Shown piece by piece: positions 31,732 through 39,823 of a stretch of 64,000 nucleotides of DNA (positions within the stretch are counted from its first letter, which is position 1; each line of letters starts with the position of its first letter). Below the pieces are notes generated by a model that worked only from the letters and a program-made list of their open reading frames with translations, searched no databases and was not told the DNA's origin. The DNA is taken from the NCBI RefSeq assembly GCF_017355785.1, contig NZ_JAFEWE010000007.1, positions 124,001 through 188,000 of the forward strand, written 5' to 3'. The translations under genes were made by a program, and so were the position numbers. The DNA is from Desertivirga arenae. GTDB lineage: Bacteria > Bacteroidota > Bacteroidia > Sphingobacteriales > Sphingobacteriaceae.

Positions 31732-34386
31732 ATGATAAAAAGGGCCGAAATATGTTTTATTCTTAGCATCCTGTTGTCACAGCTCCAGGGGTTGGCACAG
31801 GGGATCACTAAAGAATTAAGGTGGAAACTGGCTGCCCAAACAGAGGTGCCAGAGGCCTCAATCATTTCCTCATCAAAATATAATACTTCTACCTGGGTAG
31901 AGGCCATCGTGCCTGGAACTATCTTTCATTCGTATGTAGTAGCAGGAAGGGAGAAAGATCCAGACTTTGGAGATAATATTTATCAGGTGGATAAAGCGAA
32001 GTATTGCAGACCATTTTGGTATCGGACTACTTTTAGTGGAAAGGGCTTTCGTCCGGGAGAACAAGTGTGGCTTAATTTTCACGGAGTTAATAAGAGGGCT
32101 GAGATATTTCTGAATGGTAAGCCGATAGCAGGGATCACTGGTCTGATGAGAAGAGCAAAATTTAATATTACCGCTGGGGTGCATGCCGGGACCAATGTTC
32201 TTGCTGTACTCATTATTCCTCCTCTCTACAATGCTACCCATAATCAGGGTCTTGCCAACCGTGAGGCCCCAACTTATCTAAGCAGTGGCAGTTGGGATTG
32301 GATGCCCGCTGTGCCGGGCTATAACAATGGAATTACAGATAGTGTTACAATTACTACTACCGGAAATGTGGCAGTTGAAGATCCTTGGGTGAGAGTTAAG
32401 CTACCCACCATGTCGCTCGCCCAACTTAGCATTCAGACAGATCTTCGAAATGCAAGTAGTCAAAGAATTTCCGGTGTACTAAGACTTACCATTAATCCGG
32501 GAAAGATTACCGTGGTAAGTAAAGCTATAACGCTTCAACCCGGGAGTGTGGAGACGGTAACACTGGATGAAAGGTCTTTTAAACAGCTAAAGATTGAAAA
32601 TCCGAAACTATGGTGGCCCAATGGTTATGGTGGGAAGCCTGATGGAACACAATATCTATATTCCTGTAAAGTAGAATTCAGAGAAGACGGTAAAACGTCT
32701 GATGCAGTAACTAAGGTGTTTGGAATTCGAAAAGTAAGTTCAGATACAACTTCACTTAACGGACCTTTGCGCCTCTATATAAACAATGTCCCTATTCTTG
32801 TAAAGGGAGGAAACTGGGGAATGTCTGATTACATGCTTAAGGTGAGAGGACAGGATTATGAACCTCGCATAAGGCTGCATAGGGCAATGAATTATAGCAT
32901 GATCCGGAACTGGACGGGTGAAGTTACTGATGAGGATTTTTATAATTATTGCGACAAGTACGGGATCCTCATTTGGGATGATTTCTGGCTGAACAACTTT
33001 GGCCCGATCGATAGTCTTGAAGTATTCCGTTTAAATGTAGTTCAGAAGGTGAAGAGACTGCGGAACCACCCTTCTATTGCTATCTGGTGCGGAGCCAATG
33101 AAGGTGTTCCCGGTGGGGATCCTAAGGGATCTTTGAATATGGCTATAGAAACGGCAGTGCTGGAAAATGATCTGCATGATAAACTATATATTTCCCGTTC
33201 CAATGCGGGCATTACTAACCCAAATTTTTCCATCAAAGGAGGTAGCCGGAACTTATCTGGAAGTGGGTTATGGGGTAATGTTGATCCCCGAACTTATTTC
33301 ACAGATCCGCATAATAGTTATCAGTTTTCTAACAATAGTTGGGGCATGCGCAGTGAGCTTGGGATGGCAACATTTGTCAATGTGGAAAGCTTTAAGAAGT
33401 TTATGCCGAAAGAATTTTGGGTACCTCCAAGCCCTGAAGCCCTGGATAGCAAAACTAATATGTGGGCCAGGCACTTTTTCAGCACCCATGGCGAATTGGG
33501 GGGAGGAGCAACACCAGTAAAATATATCAATGATATTAACCAGAGTTATGGCCCATCAGGAACGCTGGAAGATTTCTGCAAGAAAGCGCAGCTTCTTAAT
33601 CTGGAGACGATGAAGGCGATGTATGAGGGCTGGAATGATCATATGTGGAAGGATGCTTCCGGAATGTTGATATGGATGAGTCAGTCGGCCTATCCCAGTA
33701 TGATATGGCAGACGTATGATTATTATTATGATTTAACCGACGCTTATTTTGGGGCAAAGATAGCCTGTGAGCCTGTTCATATTCAATGGAATCCTGCAAG
33801 CCATTCGGTAAAGATTATTAATAACAAACCTTACAGTTTAAATCAGCTTACAGCTGGAGCAGAAATATATGACATAAATGGGAGGAAGGTAAAAGCCTAT
33901 CACCGCGGTACCAGGATGAGCGTGCCAGCTACTTCGTCTACTGAAGCCTTTGTTGCTTTTTCAAAAGGTGACGATACTGATTTTTCAAGGGTGTATTTTT
34001 TGAAGCTGAAACTGAAAGATAAAAAGGGGAAGCTTTTATCTGAAAATTTCTATTGGATCGGTAAGGAATATCAGAATTATACCCCTTTGAATGATCTTGC
34101 AAGGGTAAAAGATGAGTTGAAAATAAGCAAGCCGAGAGTAAGCACTGCCAAAGACAAAATTCACAGGGTGATTAGCTATAAAGTTCTTAACAGATCCTCA
34201 AAAGCAGCAGCTTTTGGAATAAGGGCACAGCTACTTCGGGAAGATGGTTCTCAAATTTTGCCCGCCATTATAAGCGACAGTTATTTTTCATTAATGCAGG
34301 GCGAATCGAAGGATCTCCAGATAGAAGTAGATCCAAAACTACTGAACGCTGGGTATAAGCTTTTTTTAAGTCCCTATAACAATTGA
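31732..34386 (+). CDS. GH2 beta-mannosidase-like enzyme
   Basis: The 884-residue secreted protein has a signal peptide (about 1-23, ending LQGLAQ). The sugar-binding jelly roll includes KAKYCRPFWYRTTF, WLNFHGVNKRAEIFLNG and SSGSWDWMPAVPGYNNGI. Ig-like domains follow. The TIM barrel has the acid/base E457 (WCGANEG) and the probable nucleophile E542 (MRSELGMATF). IENPKLWWPNGYG and the WDDFW region fit the beta-mannosidase/exo-glucosaminidase branch of GH2. C-terminal beta domains span about 690-884. It should remove terminal beta-linked mannose, for example the core beta-mannose left after the GH92 enzymes act. Gluco- or glucosamine-specific relatives cannot be excluded. The next gene starts 42 bp after its stop. 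Confidence 0.85.
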   Translation: MIKRAEICFILSILLSQLQGLAQGITKELRWKLAAQTEVPEASIISSSKYNTSTWVEAIVPGTIFHSYVVAGREKDPDFGDNIYQVDKAKYCRPFWYRTTFSGKGFRPGEQVWLNFHGVNKRAEIFLNGKPIAGITGLMRRAKFNITAGVHAGTNVLAVLIIPPLYNATHNQGLANREAPTYLSSGSWDWMPAVPGYNNGITDSVTITTTGNVAVEDPWVRVKLPTMSLAQLSIQTDLRNASSQRISGVLRLTINPGKITVVSKAITLQPGSVETVTLDERSFKQLKIENPKLWWPNGYGGKPDGTQYLYSCKVEFREDGKTSDAVTKVFGIRKVSSDTTSLNGPLRLYINNVPILVKGGNWGMSDYMLKVRGQDYEPRIRLHRAMNYSMIRNWTGEVTDEDFYNYCDKYGILIWDDFWLNNFGPIDSLEVFRLNVVQKVKRLRNHPSIAIWCGANEGVPGGDPKGSLNMAIETAVLENDLHDKLYISRSNAGITNPNFSIKGGSRNLSGSGLWGNVDPRTYFTDPHNSYQFSNNSWGMRSELGMATFVNVESFKKFMPKEFWVPPSPEALDSKTNMWARHFFSTHGELGGGATPVKYINDINQSYGPSGTLEDFCKKAQLLNLETMKAMYEGWNDHMWKDASGMLIWMSQSAYPSMIWQTYDYYYDLTDAYFGAKIACEPVHIQWNPASHSVKIINNKPYSLNQLTAGAEIYDINGRKVKAYHRGTRMSVPATSSTEAFVAFSKGDDTDFSRVYFLKLKLKDKKGKLLSENFYWIGKEYQNYTPLNDLARVKDELKISKPRVSTAKDKIHRVISYKVLNRSSKAAAFGIRAQLLREDGSQILPAIISDSYFSLMQGESKDLQIEVDPKLLNAGYKLFLSPYNN

Positions 34387-34428
34387 TGAAATATTCGAAA
34401 GATCTTATTAGCATATAGAGCAATTAAA

Positions 34429-35850
34429 ATGAAACGTTTAAGAAAATATTGGATTAGCACTGCCGTATTCGCATTCCTGATAACAGCTTTCTCTGGTGCT
34501 GGTGCTCAAACCATCAGCTCTGATAACAAAGATCTGGAAAAAGCCTTTCGTCTTGCACTGAAGGTTGTGGATGGAAATGTACGTGATGGGATATTAGCTG
34601 CAGGGGGAGACTATGGCGGCGAATGGACACGCGATATTGCCATTAATTCATGGAATGCTGCGAGCCTTTTATGGCCGGAAGTAGCTGAGAAATCTTTGTG
34701 GAGTGTTACGATCGGCAGGGATTCTATCGGACATCAGTACTGGGATAAAATTATCTGGACTATCGCCGCTCTTCATCACTATTACGTGAACGGAGACCGG
34801 AAATTCCTGAGGCAAGCTTACACTTGCTCAGCCAATACCATGAAACAATTGGAGAACAGTCAGTTTGATCCGGGTACCGGTCTTTTTATGGGACCATCTG
34901 TTTTTAATGATGGTATCGCCGGCTACCCCGAACCCATTTTTGAGCGGGGGAACCTTTCCACATTTGTTCTCGACCACAAGAATTCTCATGGTATTAAATG
35001 TTTAAGTACAAACTCAATTTATTATGAGGCTTATAAAGTACTGGAAAAAATGAGTAAGATCCTTCAAACCAATGAATATGGGGTATTCAGCTTGAAGGCA
35101 AAGAATCTTAAAGCTAATATCCTTAAGCATTTGTACAATCCTAAGTCAAATACTTTCGACTACCTTCTTGATCATACCGGGAAAGCTGATCATTCTCAAG
35201 AAGCTTTGGGTATTGCCTTTGCTGCTATTTTTGAAATCCCTGATGCAGGAAAAGCAAGGGCTATTATATCAAATGCTCACGTCTCGAAATACGGGATACC
35301 TTCTATTTATCCGGATTTTCCAAGATACTCGCCTGATACCCCAGGTCGGCATAATAATATTATCTGGCCAATGGTCAATGGATTTTATGCAAAGGCTGCC
35401 ATTAATACGCGTAATTATAAGCGGTTTGAGGAAGAGCTTAAAAGTCTTACGCATCTGGCTATAGACGAAGATAAGGGTAATATGGATTTTCGTGAAATCT
35501 ATAGTCCCTATACCGGAGCTGCTATTGGTGGTTGGCAGAGCAATAAATTAACACCCTCTTGCAGAAGACAAACCTGGTCAGCTACGGCCTATCTCGATAT
35601 GGTAATGTACGGCCTTATTGGGATGAGATTTAGCAATGCCGGAGAAATTGAGTTCAAGCCATACCTTCCTCCGGGTATTTCCATACTTGAGCTCTCTGAG
35701 CTGAAATATAGGAATAAGTATTTGAATATTCTGGTGGAGGGGAAAGGCTCAACTATCCGGGAAATGCATGTGAATGGCAGGAAGGTCTATAAAGTTACCC
35801 CTGGTATTCTAAACCATTCTATTAATAAGGTACACATTGTGATGATGTAG
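34429..35850 (+). CDS. secreted (alpha/alpha)6-barrel glycosidase, MGH1/GH63-like
   Basis: The 473-residue protein has a signal peptide (about 1-27, ending GAGAQ). The toroid begins with GGDYGGEWTRDIAINSW, a combination typical of GH63/mannosylglycerate-hydrolase-like six-hairpin glycosidases. Other landmarks are DGIAGYPEPIFERG, the IYPDFPRYSPD loop, HNNIIWPMVNGFYAKAA and GGWQSNKLTPSCRRQTWSATAYLDM. The last 80 residues form a small beta domain (IEFKPYLPPG to HIVMM). No narrower family can be assigned by eye. In this operon an exo-acting alpha-glycosidase on the mannan or its side chains is a sensible guess. It ends 148 bp before the esterase gene, which has its own operator-bearing promoter. 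Confidence 0.65.
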   Translation: MKRLRKYWISTAVFAFLITAFSGAGAQTISSDNKDLEKAFRLALKVVDGNVRDGILAAGGDYGGEWTRDIAINSWNAASLLWPEVAEKSLWSVTIGRDSIGHQYWDKIIWTIAALHHYYVNGDRKFLRQAYTCSANTMKQLENSQFDPGTGLFMGPSVFNDGIAGYPEPIFERGNLSTFVLDHKNSHGIKCLSTNSIYYEAYKVLEKMSKILQTNEYGVFSLKAKNLKANILKHLYNPKSNTFDYLLDHTGKADHSQEALGIAFAAIFEIPDAGKARAIISNAHVSKYGIPSIYPDFPRYSPDTPGRHNNIIWPMVNGFYAKAAINTRNYKRFEEELKSLTHLAIDEDKGNMDFREIYSPYTGAAIGGWQSNKLTPSCRRQTWSATAYLDMVMYGLIGMRFSNAGEIEFKPYLPPGISILELSELKYRNKYLNILVEGKGSTIREMHVNGRKVYKVTPGILNHSINKVHIVMM

Positions 35851-35882
35851 GCTTGGTGCCTATCCTGTCAGTATAGATAGTA

Positions 35883-35916
35883 CTTGTTCTCTCAATCGTT
35901 TTTACTAATAGTTTTA
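35883..35916 (+). promoter_or_regulatory. possible esterase promoter with a degenerate LacI-type operator
   Basis: CTTG (35883-35886), 22 nt and TAGTTTTA (35909-35916) form a weak promoter. On the minus strand 35891-35906 reads AGTAAAAACGATTGAG, which matches the operator core AAAACGATT. Position between the promoter elements is the same as at the stronger sites. Confidence 0.45.
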
Positions 35917-35998
35917 AGGTGTTAGGAGTTAGATTTATTGCTGGAAACTACTCTTTCTGCACTCCTTGTATAATGCCGGCATTTACTGTTTTTAGATT

Positions 35999-36832
35999 AT
36001 GTACAAAAGAAAGTCCCTTCTCGTGATCTTATTGATGTTGTTCGCTTTCAACCTCCAAGCTGCAATGGTGGATACCGTTTCTATCTTTAGCGATAGTATG
36101 CATAAAAGTATAAAAGATGTTGTTATCCGGCCTTCAGCTTACAACCCCTCTCAAAGATACCCCGTACTGTACCTGCTGCATGGTTATAGTGGGAACTACA
36201 GCGACTGGATAAAAAAGGATCCCGAGTTATCTGGATTAGCCGATGAGTATGGTATGTTGATCGTTTGTCCTGATGGTGCTTTTGCCAGTTGGTATTTTGA
36301 CAGTCCGGAGGAGAAGGGGTCTCTTTATGAAACTTACATTTCCAGAGAGCTTGTAAGTTACATTGATAAACATTACTCTACCGTTAACAAGCGGGAGGGG
36401 CGTGCTATTACTGGTCTTAGCATGGGTGGCCATGGAGCTCTCTATCTGGCCTTTAAGCATCTTGATGTTTTTGGTGCCGCTGGCAGTATGAGCGGAGGGG
36501 TGGACCTTCGTCCTTTCCCGGATAGCTTCGGACTAAACCAGGTACTTGGCAAGTACAGTCAATATCCTGAGAGGTGGGAACAGAACAGTGTCGTTAATAT
36601 GCTTTATCTGATCAAGAGTAATTCGCTCGCTTTAACGTTTGATTGTGGGGCCGACGATTTTTTTTGCTTGTACAATAAACAATTGCACGAAAAGCTTTTG
36701 GAACGCAATATTCCTCACGAGTATACCTCTCGTCCCGGAGGCCACTCCTGGGAGTACTGGTGTAATTCAATAAAATACCAGGCCTTGTTCTTTAATAACT
36801 TTTTTAAAACCAGTAAGATCAAAGCTGGTTGA
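35999..36832 (+). CDS. secreted CE1-like esterase (esterase D family)
   Basis: The 277-residue protein has a signal peptide (about 1-22, ending LQAA). It belongs to the putative-esterase alpha/beta hydrolase family. Landmarks are YPVLYLLHGYSGNYSDW, the nucleophile elbow GLSMGG with S141, an acid residue at D219 or D220 (FDCGADD) and H249 (PGGHSWEYW). Relatives include feruloyl and acetyl xylan esterases of CE1 and S-formylglutathione hydrolase. The signal peptide and context favour removal of acyl groups from the glycan. It is followed by the propeller gene 58 bp later. Confidence 0.85.
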   Translation: MYKRKSLLVILLMLFAFNLQAAMVDTVSIFSDSMHKSIKDVVIRPSAYNPSQRYPVLYLLHGYSGNYSDWIKKDPELSGLADEYGMLIVCPDGAFASWYFDSPEEKGSLYETYISRELVSYIDKHYSTVNKREGRAITGLSMGGHGALYLAFKHLDVFGAAGSMSGGVDLRPFPDSFGLNQVLGKYSQYPERWEQNSVVNMLYLIKSNSLALTFDCGADDFFCLYNKQLHEKLLERNIPHEYTSRPGGHSWEYWCNSIKYQALFFNNFFKTSKIKAG

Positions 36833-36890
36833 GGTAACCCGCTTTTCGGGCATTTGATCCTCGGAATAATTTATATATCTTGATGATTTT

Positions 36891-38069
36891 ATGAGAAGAT
36901 TAATTGCAATAGCGATAATGCTGGGAATTTCTTTTTCAGGAGGATTATTTGCCCAGGTAAAAGATTTGAACCATTTGAAGTTCTCAGTAGAGGAAGCGCC
37001 GGAATGGTCTGCTCTTTTTAAGCGTGATTCTGGGTGGTTTGGAGGAGATGGTATTTATACGATTCCACTAAATTCACCCGAAAACAAGAATGCCACATCG
37101 ACGACTCAGACGCTTTTCATTTTCAGCGATTCAATGATAGGCACTATTAGAAAAGATTCCCTTCAGAACGGTTTCAGGATGATTCATAATTCTATCGCGG
37201 TATTGAAGGGGAATAAGCCATTGCCTGAAAATCTGAAATTTAATTGGAAAGAAAATTCAAAGGGCGAGGCCGAGCCTGTTTTTGAGCCTCGTACCCCCAA
37301 GACCCAGATGAATGATTACTACTGGCTGGGCGACGGTTTTGTAAATCAGAAACTGAATAATGCACTTTATATATTTGGTTATCGGATCCGCAACGTATCC
37401 GAAGAGGCTTTTGGTTTTAGGGAGATTGGTAATACCCTGATAAAAATTCCAGCCGGTTCAAAACCTCCATTCTATAATTATCAGCAGTGGGATACTCCTT
37501 TTTTTATTGAGGATGGGGAGAATGATATCGGTTCTTTTGGTGCTGGTATTTTTGTTAATACGAAATCTGCTGGTGCTCCTTCTCCTGATGGGTTTGTTTA
37601 TATCTACGGAGTAAGGGGGAAGGCAAAGAATTTGCTCGTAGCGCGTGTAAAACCAGAAGATTTTGAGCGCTTTGAAAGATGGCGGTTTTGGGATGGCAAA
37701 GCTTGGAATTCTAATATGAACAAGGCCGCAACGCTTACAGACGCTGTATCAAATGAATTAAGTGTAAGTCCCCTTCCTGATGGCCGGTACGCACTCGTGT
37801 TTCAGGTAGGAGGGATAGGAACTACTGTTGGTTTGCGTTTAGGGGCCAGTCCCACCGGACCTTTCGGCCCAATTATTAAGATCTGGGATAGTAGTAAGGA
37901 CGCAGAGGAAAAAACTTACGTAATGTATAATGCTAAAGTACATCCTAGTTTGTCTTCAAGGGCTGAGCTTCTTATCAGCTATAACGTTAACTCGGTTGAA
38001 TTTATTAAAGATCTCAAAAAAAATCCCTACTTATACCGGCCTCGTTTTGTGCGGGTTAAATTATTCTAA
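36891..38069 (+). CDS. secreted beta-propeller protein, DUF4185/DUF5005-like
   Basis: The 392-residue protein has a signal peptide (about 1-21, ending GGLFAQ) and then a single propeller domain. Landmarks are DSGWFGGDGIYTIPL, FIFSDSMIGTI (an acidic residue in the position often catalytic in propeller hydrolases), PTGPFGPI and the closing YLYRPRFVRVKLF. The second half parallels the propeller of the lipoprotein at 20732-22618 (FWDGKAW against FWNGSKW, SPTGPF in both). DUF4185 relatives are, as I recall, linked to the endo-D-arabinanase family GH183, so a hydrolase role is possible. I cannot name a substrate. It lies 134 bp before lacI. Confidence 0.55.
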   Translation: MRRLIAIAIMLGISFSGGLFAQVKDLNHLKFSVEEAPEWSALFKRDSGWFGGDGIYTIPLNSPENKNATSTTQTLFIFSDSMIGTIRKDSLQNGFRMIHNSIAVLKGNKPLPENLKFNWKENSKGEAEPVFEPRTPKTQMNDYYWLGDGFVNQKLNNALYIFGYRIRNVSEEAFGFREIGNTLIKIPAGSKPPFYNYQQWDTPFFIEDGENDIGSFGAGIFVNTKSAGAPSPDGFVYIYGVRGKAKNLLVARVKPEDFERFERWRFWDGKAWNSNMNKAATLTDAVSNELSVSPLPDGRYALVFQVGGIGTTVGLRLGASPTGPFGPIIKIWDSSKDAEEKTYVMYNAKVHPSLSSRAELLISYNVNSVEFIKDLKKNPYLYRPRFVRVKLF

Positions 38070-38141
38070 TCATTACATAGCTTTTGATAAGGCAATTCAA
38101 AGAGTACTTGGGTCGAAGCAGATTATATGCCTTTTATTGAT

Positions 38142-38189
38142 GCTAAATCGATATAATTGTAAAGGAGCTTGATTTTTAAAGTATATTTG
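38142..38189 (+). promoter_or_regulatory. lacI promoter with its own operator
   Basis: ATTG (38156-38159), 22 nt and TATATTTG (38182-38189) fit the Bacteroidota promoter, with a perfect TAnnTTTG. GCTAAATCGATAT (38142-38154) abuts the -33 element. This places the PUL operator in front of the regulator gene and predicts autoregulation. The start codon lies 14 nt after the -7 element, so the leader is very short. Confidence 0.7.
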
Positions 38190-38203
38190 GATAAAAAACA
38201 CTG

Positions 38204-39253
38204 GTGAAGAAGTTATCAATTGCAGATATAGCTAACCAACTTAATGTTTCGAAAAGCACGGTATCATTTGTACTTAATGGTCGGGCGGAAGAAAAACGAA
38301 TCAGCAAAGAACTGGTAAGTCGGGTCGAAAAATTCGTCAAAGAAGTAGGTTATTCTCCCAACCCCATAGCTCGTGGGTTGAGGACAGGCAAATCTCATAT
38401 CATTGGTTTAATGGTGGAGAGTATTTCAGATCCATTTTTTGCTCAGATTGCTAAGCTCATCGAAGATAGAGCTTATAAAAAAGGTTATCGTATCCTGTAT
38501 TGCAGCACTGACAATAATACCCAGAAAACAAGGGATCTTATTGATGTTTTTCGGGAAAGAAGCGTAGATGGGTATATTATCTCTCCTCCGGTAGGGGTAG
38601 AGAAAGAAATTGACGCACTGATCAAGGCTGGGATGCCTGTAGTTTTATTTGACAGGAATTTAAAGGAGCTCGAAGTTGACTATGTGGAAATAGATAATGA
38701 GCCAAGTGCATTTAATGCTACTAAAATGTTGGTAGATCAGGGATTCAAAGACATTGCCTTCATAACTTTTTCCTCCTCCCAAAGTCAGATGTTAGGGAGG
38801 TTAGCGGGATACAGGTCAGCAATGAGCCAGGAAGGGTTAACAGATAACGTTCATGAAATTGATTATAATCCGGATGAAGAGGTGATGATTGCAACGGTTC
38901 AGAAGTATCTGAGTGAAAATAAGCAATTGGACGCGGTTCTGTTCGGGGCGATACAGGCGGGATCCTGTGGGTTGAAAGCAATTAACATCCTGAACTTAAA
39001 GGTACCTCAGGATCTGGCAGTGGTCTCTTTTGATGATCATGATATTTTTAAATTATTCGCTCCTCCTGTCACAGCAATTGCGCAGCCTATTGAAGCCATA
39101 GCTGACAGGGTTATCAGTCTTCTGTTAGACAGGTTAGAACCCGGAGGCAAAGATGCTGGTCCAGCTAAAATAATCCTTGAAACTGAATTGAAGCTTAGGA
39201 AGTCCCATCTTTCTCCGGTCAAGAAAACTATAAGAAGTAAGAAGTCGGGTTAA
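38204..39253 (+). CDS. LacI-family transcriptional regulator of the PUL
   Basis: The 349-residue protein starts at a GTG (38204). An N-terminal helix-turn-helix, SIADIANQLNVSKSTVSFVLNG-type (about 4-26), and the hinge helix region NPIARGLRTGKSHIIG are followed by a periplasmic-binding-protein-like effector domain (IGLMVESISDPFFAQIAKL, VVLFDRN, VVSFDDHDIFKLFAPPVTAIAQP). The C-terminus is basic. LacI proteins bind palindromes with a central CG, as in the repeated GCTAAATCGATTT of this window. It is the last gene of the PUL and has an operator-bearing promoter. The effector is probably a mannose-containing oligosaccharide or monosaccharide, but this is inference. Hybrid two-component regulators, common in such loci, are absent here. 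Confidence 0.93.
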   Translation: MKKLSIADIANQLNVSKSTVSFVLNGRAEEKRISKELVSRVEKFVKEVGYSPNPIARGLRTGKSHIIGLMVESISDPFFAQIAKLIEDRAYKKGYRILYCSTDNNTQKTRDLIDVFRERSVDGYIISPPVGVEKEIDALIKAGMPVVLFDRNLKELEVDYVEIDNEPSAFNATKMLVDQGFKDIAFITFSSSQSQMLGRLAGYRSAMSQEGLTDNVHEIDYNPDEEVMIATVQKYLSENKQLDAVLFGAIQAGSCGLKAINILNLKVPQDLAVVSFDDHDIFKLFAPPVTAIAQPIEAIADRVISLLLDRLEPGGKDAGPAKIILETELKLRKSHLSPVKKTIRSKKSG

Positions 39254-39374
39254 TTGGTAGAGATTTAACTATTCAAATCTGGCACATAGCCACTTTTTTA
39301 AAAATGTTACAAAGACTTCTTTTTTATTGGCAATAAATTAAAATAAAAATATCATTTTTGCCTTCAGAACTAGA

Positions 39375-39722
39375 ATGTCGTATTTCAGAAGATTAAATAA
39401 GGCCATTGCATTTTTCCTGTTGCTGATCTTTTCAGCGATACAGGTGATTCAATGCGTCCATGATCATACTGAAGAAATGACCTCAGTTTCTTTTAAAAAA
39501 GAAACAAATAGTGCTGCAAAGGCTGAATTTCAAAAGCCAGACGTAAAGTGTAAGGTCTGTGATTATGTTCAAAACCAACAATCAAGGCATATTCACAGTT
39601 ACGATCAAATAGTCCTGACTATTCCTGGTGGTAAGTCTCTGTTGCAATCCCCAAGTTTTTCTGATAGCGTTTTTGAACGCTCTGTCCATACCTGGACAAA
39701 TAAAGGTCCCCCTGTAGTTTAA
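39375..39722 (+). CDS. small exported His/Cys protein, possible metal-binding
   Basis: The 115-residue protein has an N-terminal hydrophobic segment (about 10-27, ALIAFFLL-like) that can be a signal peptide. The mature part holds CVHDHTEE, CKVCDY and HIHS, a density of His and Cys residues that suggests metal binding. I know no named family. It lies 102 bp before the TonB receptor's preferred ATG and runs in the same direction. With the receptor and the His-rich lipoprotein it forms a three-gene set. A role in metal capture, sensing or chaperoning is inferred from composition and place. Confidence 0.55.
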   Translation: MSYFRRLNKAIAFFLLLIFSAIQVIQCVHDHTEEMTSVSFKKETNSAAKAEFQKPDVKCKVCDYVQNQQSRHIHSYDQIVLTIPGGKSLLQSPSFSDSVFERSVHTWTNKGPPVV

Positions 39723-39823
39723 TTCCTTTTCTGGCATTTCTGCTGCCCGACCGTTCATTAGGCTCATAGTCTTTTGAGCCTGGTATGCGTTCATCGCATT
39801 TTCTTTCCTATAATTTTTTCCAT

